Numbered from the stretch's first letter, positions 1 through 6,074 are shown. The stretch: DNA of 7,871 bases from an uncultured Lachnospiraceae bacterium (GCA_905236545.1 CAJOQO010000052.1:1-7871); one strand, 5' to 3'. Notes: generated by a model not told the origin, from the letters alone. Program-made: numbers and translations.

Positions 1-183
1 GGGTTGCTCATACGAACCTTGATTCTGTGCTTCGATAAATCGAGCACAGAATCAAGAACCGCATGGCAACCGCACAGGTAGAAAAATGTTACCATTCACG
101 GCCGGATCTGAGTCTTTGTACCTGACGCGTCAGGCTTGCCTGTAAGCGGCAGTAGAAAGCTCAGACCCTGGCCGCGAAGCGGG
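1..183 (+). ncRNA. Candidate structured RNA or cis-regulatory leader upstream of udp
   Basis: No protein-coding frame is convincing here, but the segment is dense in complementary pairs. GGTTGC at 2-7 can pair with GCAACC at 66-71 and encloses a hairpin whose arms 18-30 and 44-56 are perfectly complementary over 13 bp, extended by TCGA 32-35/40-43 with one bulged T and a TAAA loop. GGTA 77-80 can pair with TACC 89-92. A second domain is closed by GGCC 100-103/170-173 and TCTGAG 107-112/CTCAGA 160-165. It contains the palindromic hairpin CCTGACGCGTCAGG (121-134). CCGC 172-175/GCGG 179-182 forms a last hairpin with a GAA loop. CAGGTA 75-80 also matches TACCTG 119-124, a possible pseudoknot or alternative fold. 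CCCTG 166-170 can pair with CAGGG 218-222 beside the udp ribosome binding site, which would suit a leader, although an independent small RNA fits too. I could not assign a known family. The 5' end may lie outside the window. Confidence 0.55.
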
Positions 184-220
184 AACAGAAGAAAAACTGG
201 TATCTGAAAAGTGCACTCAG

Positions 221-230
221 GGAGGAGGAG
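221..230 (+). promoter_or_regulatory. Strong ribosome binding site of udp
   Basis: GGAGGAGGAG ends six bases before the ATG at 237. It is a near-ideal Shine-Dalgarno and fixes this start. The adjoining CAGGG (218-222) is complementary to CCCTG at 166-170 in the upstream structured region, so access to this site could be modulated by the RNA fold; that part is inference. Confidence 0.8.
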
Positions 231-236
231 AAAGAG

Positions 237-1031
237 ATGGTCGATTATTCAGAAGGTTCAGGAAAGCTGTATCACATTCAGGTAGCGCCGGGCGAAGTGG
301 GAAGGTATGTCATCCTGCCGGGAGATCCGAAACGCTGCGCGAAGATCGCGGAGTACCTGGATGATCCGGTGCTGATCGCGGACAATCGGGAATATGTCAC
401 CTACACGGGGACGCTCGACGGCGTGAAGGTCTCTGTCACCTCCACCGGAATCGGCGGCCCGTCTGCCGCGATCGCGATGGAGGAGCTGAAGCGCTGCGGA
501 GCGGATACCTTCCTGCGCGTCGGAACCTGCGGAGGCATGCAGCTTGAAGTCTGCGGCGGCGACCTGGTCATCGCGACAGGTGCGGTCCGCGCGGAAGGAA
601 CGAGCAAAGAGTATGCGCCGATCGAGTATCCTGCGGTTGCTGACTATGATGTGGTGACTGCGATGAAGATGGCGGCGGACAAGCTCGGATGCACTTCCCA
701 TCTCGGGGTTGTGCAGTGCAAGGATTCCTTCTATGGACAGCATGAGCCGGAGGTTAAGCCGGTCGGTTACGACCTGCTGAATAAATGGGATGCCTGGGTC
801 AAATGCGGGTGTCTGGCATCTGAGATGGAGTCGGCTGCGCTCTTTATCGTCGGGTCCTGCCTGAAGGTCCGGACAGGCACGGTTCTGCTGACGATCGCCA
901 ACCAGGAACGGGCAAAGGCGGGCCTGTCCAATGAGCAGGTGCACGATACCTCTATGGCGATCCGGACAGCGGTGCAGGCGATCCGTTATCTGATCATGAA
1001 GGATTCGAAAGATTCGAAGGAATCGAAATAA
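237..1031 (+). CDS. udp: Uridine phosphorylase
   Basis: Cytosolic NP-I family nucleoside phosphorylase that reversibly splits uridine (and less readily deoxyuridine) with phosphate into uracil and (deoxy)ribose-1-phosphate. At 264 aa it has the usual length. Visible family motifs: PGDPKR (28-33), STGIGGPS (69-76), FLRVGTCGG (92-100, with the phosphate-binding Arg94 and Thr97), DSFYGQ (163-168) and SEMESA (195-200, the ribose-contacting Glu-Met-Glu). E. coli Udp reads GQER at its uracil-binding site; here it is GQHE, so the second uracil-contacting Arg is absent. From memory this is the usual Firmicute form. A strong Shine-Dalgarno (221-230) supports the start. The C-terminus ends in a hydrophilic [10 protein letters not shown] tail made by a 9-bp tandem repeat. 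The next gene encodes cytidine deaminase and deoxyribose-phosphate aldolase, which act just before and (via phosphopentomutase) after this enzyme, so a salvage operon is likely. Confidence 0.93.
   Translation: MVDYSEGSGKLYHIQVAPGEVGRYVILPGDPKRCAKIAEYLDDPVLIADNREYVTYTGTLDGVKVSVTSTGIGGPSAAIAMEELKRCGADTFLRVGTCGGMQLEVCGGDLVIATGAVRAEGTSKEYAPIEYPAVADYDVVTAMKMAADKLGCTSHLGVVQCKDSFYGQHEPEVKPVGYDLLNKWDAWVKCGCLASEMESAALFIVGSCLKVRTGTVLLTIANQERAKAGLSNEQVHDTSMAIRTAVQAIRYLIMKDSKDSKESK
999..1025 (+). repeat. Three 9-bp tandem units in the 3' end of udp
   Basis: AAGGATTCG (999-1007), AAAGATTCG (1008-1016) and AAGGAATCG (1017-1025) follow one another in frame and encode KDS-KDS-KES, the last residues before a final Lys and the stop codon. 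The tail lies beyond the conserved phosphorylase fold and looks like a slippage-derived extension. Confidence 0.75.
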
Positions 1032-1148
1032 AACAGCAGTACGAAGAAAACATCAGCGAGAAGCAAACGGCGGCGAGAAGCAAACGGCAGCGAAAAGAAA
1101 ACATCAGCGAGAAGAAAACAGCAGCGAAGAGAAAACAGCAGGAATGGA
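1030..1148 (+). repeat. 17-bp tandem array (7 units) filling the udp to cdd-deoC gap
   Basis: Seven consecutive 17-base units run at 1030-1046, 1047-1063, 1064-1080, 1081-1097, 1098-1114, 1115-1131 and 1132-1148. The consensus is about AAAACAGCAGCGAGAAG. The second and fifth units are identical, the third and fourth begin CAAACGGC, and the last decays into the start region of the next gene. Phase is kept exactly at 17 bp throughout. Seventeen is not a multiple of three, so the array is not built for coding, and it contains no spacers. It begins inside the udp stop codon and ends over the first possible ATG of the next gene, so it forms essentially the whole intergenic region. Confidence 0.9.
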
Positions 1149-2286
1149 GAGAATGATGGAAAAACAGACGATAAGCCGGGAAGTGACAGAAGAGCTGTGC
1201 AGGAAGGCTGTCGAGATGCGAAGATACAGTTATGTACCATATTCGCATTTTCATGTCGGGGCTGCACTTCTTTCTGAGGACGGAAGGATCTTCACAGGCT
1301 GCAACGTTGAGAATGCCGGATATCCTGCATGCACCTGCGCAGAACGGACTGCCTTTGCCAAGGCAGTCAGTGAAGGCGCGATTTCCTTTTCCGCAATTGC
1401 GATCAGCGGCGGACCGGAGGACGGAGAACTCCAGTATTGCCCGCCCTGCGGTGTCTGCCGTCAGGTGATGTCCGAATTCTGCGGAGGGGATTTTCTGATC
1501 TACCTTGCAAAGGCACCGGATGATTATGAGACCTATACGCTGGATGATCTGATGCCAAAGCGTTTTACCCCGGCGCATCTCCTGAAAGACAGGGGAGGAA
1601 CCGTCCCGAAAAAAGACTGTGAGGAAGCATCTATGACAGCAGAACGAACCGATATATCGAAAATGATCGATCATACACTTCTGAAAGCTTCGGCGGAGCA
1701 GGCCGACATCAGAAAACTCTGTGCCGAGGCAAGGACGCATGGATTCGCCTCTGTGTGCGTCAACAGCTGCTACGCGAAGCTGGCGGCGGAGGAGCTGGAA
1801 GGAACGGATGTGAAGACATGCTGTGTCGTCGGATTCCCGCTGGGCGCAATGGCAGCCCGGGCGAAGGCATTTGAGGCGAGGTGCGCCGTGGAGGACGGTG
1901 CGGCGGAGATCGATATGGTGATCAACGTAGGCGCGTTGAAGGAGGGACGGGATGACTATGTGCGGGAAGAGATCCGTGCGGTCGTGGAGTCCGCGAAGCC
2001 TGCGATTGTGAAGGTGATAATCGAAACCTGCCTTCTGACGGATGACGAGAAGAGAAAGGCGTGTGAGCTGAGCGAACAGGCAGGCGCTGCATTTGTCAAA
2101 ACCTCCACGGGCTTTTCCACCGGCGGCGCCAATGCGCACGATGTTGCCCTGATGAAGAAGGCCGTGGGCGGCAGGCTCAAAGTGAAGGCAGCAGGAGGGA
2201 TTCATACTCCGGATGAAGCCAGGGCATTGATCGAAGCCGGCGCGGACCGGATCGGCGCAAGCAATGGAGTGGCGCTTCTGGGCTGA
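1144..2286 (+). CDS. cdd-deoC: Fused cytidine deaminase / deoxyribose-phosphate aldolase
   Basis: One 380-residue frame carries two full enzymes of pyrimidine salvage. Residues about 8-147 are a homotetramer-type cytidine deaminase: the substrate segment GCNVENAGY (52-60), CAERTAF with zinc ligand Cys65 and catalytic Glu67, and PPCGVCRQ with zinc ligands Cys102 and Cys105. It turns (deoxy)cytidine into (deoxy)uridine. After a short linker (148-163), residues 164-380 are a complete class I aldolase DeoC: IDHTLLK (175-181), VVGFPLGA (228-235), [14 protein letters not shown] (255-268, Asp257), the Schiff-base Lys319 in FVKTSTGF and Lys348 in KVKAAGG. DeoC cleaves deoxyribose-5-phosphate to acetaldehyde and glyceraldehyde-3-phosphate. 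Both active sites look intact. The longest frame is given; ATG 1144 has almost no spacing to its AGGA, so translation probably begins at 1153 or 1156 behind GGAG (1146-1149). An internal start at 1633 could release DeoC alone. Artefactual joining by a sequencing error is possible, but nothing else in the frame looks broken. Confidence 0.92.
   Translation: MERMMEKQTISREVTEELCRKAVEMRRYSYVPYSHFHVGAALLSEDGRIFTGCNVENAGYPACTCAERTAFAKAVSEGAISFSAIAISGGPEDGELQYCPPCGVCRQVMSEFCGGDFLIYLAKAPDDYETYTLDDLMPKRFTPAHLLKDRGGTVPKKDCEEASMTAERTDISKMIDHTLLKASAEQADIRKLCAEARTHGFASVCVNSCYAKLAAEELEGTDVKTCCVVGFPLGAMAARAKAFEARCAVEDGAAEIDMVINVGALKEGRDDYVREEIRAVVESAKPAIVKVIIETCLLTDDEKRKACELSEQAGAAFVKTSTGFSTGGANAHDVALMKKAVGGRLKVKAAGGIHTPDEARALIEAGADRIGASNGVALLG
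1621..1635 (+). promoter_or_regulatory. Internal ribosome binding site and ATG for the DeoC domain
   Basis: GAGGAAG (1621-1627) lies five bases before an in-frame ATG at 1633, exactly where the aldolase domain begins ([17 protein letters not shown]). Initiation here would give a 217-residue DeoC, the normal length of the stand-alone enzyme. In the fused frame the same bases encode linker residues Glu160-Glu161-Ala162-Ser163. It looks like the former start of a separate deoC retained after fusion; whether it is still used is not known. Confidence 0.5.
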
Positions 2287-2291
2287 GCGGG

Positions 2292-2390
2292 GAAACAGGG
2301 CATGCAGATGCGCATGAGAGCGGCAGGCCATGGGTGTGAAACAGAGCATGCAGATGCGCATGAGAGCGGCAGGCCAGGGGTGCGAAACAG
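2292..2390 (+). repeat. 46-bp direct repeat downstream of cdd-deoC
   Basis: Two 46-base units (2292-2337 and 2338-2383) are followed by the first seven bases of a third (GAAACAG, 2384-2390). The copies differ at only a few positions. Each unit contains the 8-bp palindrome ATGCGCAT and the related GCATGC. The unit bears no resemblance to the 17-bp array upstream or the arrays downstream. No coding frame or terminator is evident in it. Confidence 0.9.
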
Positions 2391-2433
2391 CACACCCATG
2401 AGCTCCGGCGTACGAAGCAGAAAACCGACACAG

Positions 2434-2483
2434 ATTACAGAAGAGAATTCAGAAGAGAATATCTGAAGAGAATACAGAAGAGA
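2434..2483 (+). repeat. 12/13-bp purine-rich tandem repeats before the GDPD gene
   Basis: Four units alternate between 13 and 12 bases: ATTACAGAAGAGA (2434-2446), ATTCAGAAGAGA (2447-2458), ATATCTGAAGAGA (2459-2471) and ATACAGAAGAGA (2472-2483). A partial GAAGAG follows (2484-2489). The strand is strongly purine-biased. The array runs to within 14 bases of the next start codon, so it probably supplies the weak ribosome binding sequence of that gene. Confidence 0.85.
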
Positions 2484-2497
2484 GAAGAGCGGGACAG

Positions 2498-3355
2498 ATG
2501 AGTGGAATCACAGGATCAATCACAGGCAGCTTTATGGGATCCGGCGGAACCGGCACTCCGGCAGGCCCGGCGGATAAGAATACCGCGTCAGACGGTGCGG
2601 AGCACAGGATCAAGGTATGGGCTCATCGCGGAGCTTCCGGATATGCGCCGGAGAACACCATGGAAGCCTATATCCTCGCGCATCAGTACGGAGCGGATGG
2701 CATCGAGCTGGACGTCCAGCTGTCGAAGGATGGAGAGATCGTCGTCATCCATGATGAGAAGATCGACAGAACCTCCAACGGAAGAGGGCTTGTGCGCAGC
2801 TTCACTGTGAAGCAGCTTCGGGGTTATAATTACAACAGGACAAACCCGACGCATTTTCATGCACAGATTCCGACACTCAGAGAAGTGCTGGAGTACGTTC
2901 ATGATCAGACACGGATGACGATAAATATCGAGTTGAAGACCGGCGTTTATTTCTATCCGGGGATCGAGGAGAGAACGGTGGCGCTCGTCCATGAGCTGGA
3001 CATGCACAATCGCGTGATCTATTCCTCCTTCAATCATTATTCGATCCGGAAGATTCAGGAGATTGACCCCGGAGCCAGGGTCGGCCTTCTGTACAGCGAC
3101 GGCTTTATCGATGTGCCGAAGTACGCGTCTGAGCTTGGAGTCAATGCGCTTCATCCGAAGTGGATCGATCTGCAGTATCCGAACTACCTGGAGGATTGCC
3201 GCACGTACGGCCTGGATCTGAATGTCTGGACCATTAACAGCGAGGAACTGATGCGGCAGATGTGCCAGGCGGGTGTTCACGCGATCATTACCAATTATCC
3301 GGATAAGGCGGTCCGGATCCGGGACGAATACGAAAGGGCATTTGCAAGGGTGTGA
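2498..3355 (+). CDS. Glycerophosphodiester phosphodiesterase (GDPD family)
   Basis: Predicted cytosolic enzyme that hydrolyses glycerophosphodiesters from phospholipid turnover to sn-glycerol-3-phosphate and the free alcohol. The TIM-barrel domain covers residues about 39-280 with the family signatures in order: AHRG (42-45, catalytic His43), PENT (51-54), GIELDVQLSKDG (68-79, metal ligands Glu70 and Asp72), IHDE (84-87, second catalytic His85), IELK (144-147) and NVWTIN (242-247, Trp244). There is no signal peptide or membrane segment, as in UgpQ-like enzymes. About 37 residues ahead of the domain are Gly/Ser/Thr-rich (GITGSITGSFMGSGG) and unlike the usual N-terminus. They start with an in-frame 12-bp duplication (ATCACAGG at 2507 and 2519). 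The upstream frame is open to 2402 but has no other start codon. ATG 2498 has only a weak GCGGGA ribosome site (2489-2494), and Met13 at 2534 is an alternative. Function is secure, start is not. Confidence 0.9.
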   Translation: MSGITGSITGSFMGSGGTGTPAGPADKNTASDGAEHRIKVWAHRGASGYAPENTMEAYILAHQYGADGIELDVQLSKDGEIVVIHDEKIDRTSNGRGLVRSFTVKQLRGYNYNRTNPTHFHAQIPTLREVLEYVHDQTRMTINIELKTGVYFYPGIEERTVALVHELDMHNRVIYSSFNHYSIRKIQEIDPGARVGLLYSDGFIDVPKYASELGVNALHPKWIDLQYPNYLEDCRTYGLDLNVWTINSEELMRQMCQAGVHAIITNYPDKAVRIRDEYERAFARV

Positions 3356-3367
3356 CGCTGCAGGAGA

Positions 3368-3432
3368 CTGATGCCTGTAAGGATCTGATGCTGCATAGGC
3401 CTGATGCTGCATAAGTCTGATGCTGTAAGGAT
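3368..3432 (+). repeat. 16-bp tandem array (4 units) downstream of the GDPD gene
   Basis: Units CTGATGCCTGTAAGGAT (3368-3384, 17 bases), CTGATGCTGCATAGGC (3385-3400), CTGATGCTGCATAAGT (3401-3416) and CTGATGCTGTAAGGAT (3417-3432) are contiguous, followed by a partial CTGTA. First and last units share the ending TGTAAGGAT, and the two middle ones share TGCATA. No coding frame, terminator hairpin or dyad is evident. It occupies nearly half of the 137-bp gap before the next gene. Confidence 0.88.
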
Positions 3433-3492
3433 CTGTACCGAATGAAAGGGTAAGGGAAACGGTTACACTCTAAACGTACAGAATAAGGGGAA

Positions 3493-4518
3493 ATGATGAG
3501 AGGGAACACGGGATTGGCGGCTATATTTGCGGCCGGGTGTCTCGTCCTGTCAGCGGTACCGGTATGGGGAGAGGTTACGGTTGACTGGGATGACCTGACC
3601 GATGCGCAGCAGAGACAGGCCTATGAGCAGCTTGAATCTGAGAATCACATGCTGCGGGAGCAGCTCGCCGCACTACAGGGAAGCGGCGGGAGCGGAGCGG
3701 GGACGCCCGGTCCGGGAACTTCCGGAACCGCGCAGGACGGCAGCTCCTCCACGGAGGGAACCGCTGCATCCGCCGGCGCCGGATCGGAGGGAGGCACTTC
3801 CCCGGCCGCCGGCACCGGATCCGCAGAAGGAACCTCTGCAGCCGCCGGCACCGACGGCTCCCAGAGCACGCAGATAAAAAGCACAGAGACATTTCTGTCG
3901 GATCTGACGGCTTCCTTTAACGCACGGCAGGAAAAAGCCCGCACACACACAAGTGATGAACTCAGCGCGATGGACACATCCGCGATGTGGGACTTCCGCT
4001 TTGAATGCGCCGAGGTCGAACGCGCATTTTACGACGCGTATCATACAGCGCAGATCGATGACCTGAACCTGTGCTATCTGTGCTCGGAATACTGCCTGGG
4101 TCTGGAGAAACAGTTCCAGGCGAAGGAGATCTGGGACGCGCAGCAGGATGCGGACGAGGCAAACCGCCTTTACACCGCCGGGTATTATAACCGCGCGTAT
4201 GCGCTGGTCGAACTGAGTGAATACTATGGACTGGATCTTGCCGACGAATATCAGAATCTGAAAAATGCAGTCGCGAGGATGGATTCGATGAGTGGTGAGG
4301 AGACACGCAATTCGTCGGTAGATCCCTCGAAGGTTACGCAGGTGCAGGAGCTTTTGAACAGTCTTGGTTTTCTGTGCGGGACGCCGGATGGAATCGCCGG
4401 ACGCCAGACGGCAAGCTGTATCGAACGGTTCCAGAACATGTATGGCTATGAACCGGCAGACGGAATCATTGATGATGAGCTGATCACGCAGCTGAATGAT
4501 CAGGCATCCCGGAGATGA
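3493..4518 (+). CDS. Exported protein with coiled coil, Gly/Ser/Ala linker and C-terminal peptidoglycan-binding domain
   Basis: A 341-residue secreted or cell-wall-associated protein of unknown overall role. Residues 1-26 form a Sec signal peptide (short basic start, hydrophobic 8-24, likely cleavage near VWG/E). The mature protein starts with a Gln/Glu-rich helix (about 34-62, heptad-like, EQLESENHMLREQLAAL), then a low-complexity Gly/Ser/Thr/Ala linker (63-126). A helical region (about 130-265) rich in Tyr, Asp and Glu follows; I do not recognise it. The end (about 278-337) matches PG_binding_1: VQELLNSLGFLCGTPDG, T306, ERFQNMYG, DGIIDDEL. This domain is known to bind peptidoglycan. No hydrolase catalytic domain is visible, so a structural or sensory envelope role is inferred. 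AAGGGG (3485-3490) is five bases before the second ATG at 3496, which suits better than 3493. The spacing and low-complexity linker suggest separate control from the salvage genes. Confidence 0.78.
   Translation: MMRGNTGLAAIFAAGCLVLSAVPVWGEVTVDWDDLTDAQQRQAYEQLESENHMLREQLAALQGSGGSGAGTPGPGTSGTAQDGSSSTEGTAASAGAGSEGGTSPAAGTGSAEGTSAAAGTDGSQSTQIKSTETFLSDLTASFNARQEKARTHTSDELSAMDTSAMWDFRFECAEVERAFYDAYHTAQIDDLNLCYLCSEYCLGLEKQFQAKEIWDAQQDADEANRLYTAGYYNRAYALVELSEYYGLDLADEYQNLKNAVARMDSMSGEETRNSSVDPSKVTQVQELLNSLGFLCGTPDGIAGRQTASCIERFQNMYGYEPADGIIDDELITQLNDQASRR
3754..3858 (+). repeat. In-frame Ala/Gly/Ser/Thr repeats in the exported protein's linker
   Basis: Three degenerate in-frame units encode EGTAASAGAGS (3754-3786), EGGTSPAAGTGSA (3787-3825) and EGTSAAAGTDG (3826-3858). 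Each starts GAGGGA or GAAGGA and contains GCCGGC. All unit lengths (33, 39, 33 bases) are multiples of three. The stretch forms most of a flexible spacer between the N-terminal helix and the helical core. Confidence 0.75.
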
Positions 4519-4595
4519 AGAGAGGCGGCAGAATGCCCGCAGCCGCAGCCGCCGGAAACAACCAACAGAGAAAGCAACAGTGAGGACATCAGGAA

Positions 4596-5957
4596 ATGAA
4601 AATACTGGCAATTATCGTATTTATAGCGATGTACGTGCTGATGACATTATTCATGTCAAAACGTATCTGGTTCGTATTCGGGGCGGCAGCGATCTTCCTT
4701 GTCACGGGGGTTCTGCCTCTGACTTCTGTGGCGGGCGCGATCAACTGGAACGTCCTGCTGATGATCGCCGGAACGATGATCCTCGTAGAGTTTTTCATTC
4801 AGTCGAAGATGCCCAACCTGATTGCGGATATCCTGCTGGATAAGGCGGGAACGGTCAAATGGGTGATCATTTTCATGTCCCTGTTTTCCGGATTCATCTC
4901 CGCGTTCGTGGACAATGTAGCAACAGTGCTGATGGTTGCACCGGTCGGGATCGCGGTTTGTAAAAAGCTGAAGATCTCTCCGGTCCCGATGATCCTCTCG
5001 ATCGCGGTATCCTCCAATCTGCAGGGCGCGGCGACACTGGTCGGCGATACGACCTCAATCATGCTCGGCGCTTACGCGGACATGGACTTTCTGTCATTTT
5101 TCTGGATGAAGGGAAGACCCGGAATCTTTTTCGCGGTAGAGCTTGGCGCTCTGATGACCGTACCGGTCATGCTGTTCCTGTTTCGAAGCTTTAAACAGAA
5201 GGTGCAGGCGGAGGAACGCACGAAAGTGAAAGACTACGTCCCGACGATCCTGCTGGTTCTGATGGTCGTCCTTCTGATCTGCGCGTCATTTATCCCGAAC
5301 AAACCCGATATCACGAACGGGCTGATCTGCTGCGCGCTGGCAGTGGTTGCAATGATCTACGACTATGTGAGATCGAAGCGGGCAGATGCGAAGCGGACGG
5401 GTGCTGATCAGACGGGTACAAAGCCGGCAGGCGCAGAGCATACCGCTGCGGATTCCGCAGATGCAGGGAAGCCTTTTGCCGGAGTCATCCGCGCAGTGAA
5501 AGCGGTTGACTATGAGACTCTGCTGCTGCTTCTCGGCCTGTTCCTGGTGATTCAGGGAATCACGGAGGTGGGCATCATCGATGATGTCGCCAATGCGATC
5601 GCGTCCGTGGGCGGAAAAAATATGTTCCTGCTCTATACGATCATCGTCTGGGCGTCCGTCGCGGCCTCTGCATTTATCGACAATATCCCGTACGTGGCGA
5701 CCATGCTGCCGGTCATCCGCGGCATCACAGCTGCACTTGGCGTGGAGCCGTACCTGCTCTACTTCGGCCTTCTGACCGGAGCTACACTCGGCGGCAACCT
5801 GACTCCGGTCGGCGCCTCCGCAAACATTACCGCGTCGGGACTGTTAAAGAAAGAGGGCTACGAGATCACCTTCAAAGACTTCGTAAAGATCGGCGTTCCC
5901 TTCACCCTCACAGCGGTCATTACCGGCTATGCGTTTATCTGGATCTTCTGGCATTGA
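4596..5957 (+). CDS. SLC13 / ArsB-NhaD superfamily ion permease
   Basis: Integral membrane transporter of the ion-transporter superfamily that includes ArsB, NhaD, CitM and SLC13 carriers. About ten to twelve hydrophobic helices are visible, for example residues 2-19, 24-41, 52-69, 88-105, 108-122, 178-197, 215-232, 241-257, 307-322, 343-361 and 433-452. The halves show the superfamily's internal repeat: AFVDNVATV (103-111) matches AFIDNIPYV (359-367), and NLQGAATLVGDTTSIMLG (141-158) matches GATLGGNLTPVGASANI (395-411). These re-entrant segments normally carry the ion site. The substrate cannot be told; Na+/H+ exchange or anion/arsenite transport are possible. Between the halves (about 258-297) is a polar Ala/Asp/Thr/Gly-rich stretch (RADAKRTGADQTGTKPAGAE), probably a cytoplasmic loop and apparently repeat-expanded. 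GAGGA (4582-4586), nine bases before ATG, supports the start. The 77-bp gap to the gene before has only a weak GGCGGC/GCCGCC hairpin (4524-4553), so co-transcription is possible. Confidence 0.85.
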   Translation: MKILAIIVFIAMYVLMTLFMSKRIWFVFGAAAIFLVTGVLPLTSVAGAINWNVLLMIAGTMILVEFFIQSKMPNLIADILLDKAGTVKWVIIFMSLFSGFISAFVDNVATVLMVAPVGIAVCKKLKISPVPMILSIAVSSNLQGAATLVGDTTSIMLGAYADMDFLSFFWMKGRPGIFFAVELGALMTVPVMLFLFRSFKQKVQAEERTKVKDYVPTILLVLMVVLLICASFIPNKPDITNGLICCALAVVAMIYDYVRSKRADAKRTGADQTGTKPAGAEHTAADSADAGKPFAGVIRAVKAVDYETLLLLLGLFLVIQGITEVGIIDDVANAIASVGGKNMFLLYTIIVWASVAASAFIDNIPYVATMLPVIRGITAALGVEPYLLYFGLLTGATLGGNLTPVGASANITASGLLKKEGYEITFKDFVKIGVPFTLTAVITGYAFIWIFWH

Positions 5958-5974
5958 CAGACTCAGCCGGACCG

Positions 5975-6017
5975 GCTGCATCGGAATGCCGGCGTCAGCC
6001 GGCCGGTCTGATGCAGC
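5975..6017. terminator. GC-rich hairpin between convergent genes, possible bidirectional terminator
   Basis: GCTGCATC (5975-5982) pairs perfectly with GATGCAGC (6010-6017). Inside this, GCCGGC (5988-5993) pairs with GCCGGC (5998-6003) around a GTCA loop. It starts 18 bases after the permease stop codon. Neither strand has a T-run behind it, so it is not a canonical intrinsic terminator. Its position between two converging genes suits a transcription stop or an mRNA end-protecting structure. Confidence 0.5.
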
Positions 6018-6040
6018 GGCATCCGGGCGGCTGCCTGGCG

Positions 6041-6074
6041 GGCAGGAAAGCATCACTCCTCAGATTTTCCTGCC
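6041..6074 (-). terminator. Inverted repeat overlapping the stop codon of the minus-strand gene
   Basis: GGCAGGAAA (6041-6049) is complementary to TTTCCTGCC (6066-6074), with 16 bases between. The right arm lies inside the last codons of the minus-strand gene and the loop contains its stop (6053-6055). A smaller hairpin CTGCC/GGCAG (6031-6035/6041-6045) can form instead. No T-run follows, so the role in 3' end formation is only suggested. Confidence 0.35.

Noticed and set aside
1..183. Purine riboswitch, T-box, SAM riboswitch, tmRNA or SRP RNA
   Set aside because: I looked for their conserved core sequences by eye and saw none; the fold is left unclassified.
1030..1148. CRISPR array
   Set aside because: Units are contiguous with no unique spacers and are only 17 bp long; it is a plain tandem repeat.
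994..2361. 455-residue open frame on the minus strand opposite cdd-deoC
   Set aside because: It runs antisense to two intact enzyme domains, is rich in Cys, His, Arg and Ser as mirror frames of GC-rich genes are, and has no recognisable motif.
3493..3570. Lipoprotein signal with Cys16 (IFAAGC)
   Set aside because: Position -3 is Ala where Leu, Val or Ile is expected, and hydrophobicity continues well past the Cys, which fits an ordinary signal peptide better.
4519..4595. Intrinsic terminator between the exported protein and the permease
   Set aside because: Only a GGCGGC/GCCGCC pairing with an 18-base loop and no T-run is present; too weak to call.
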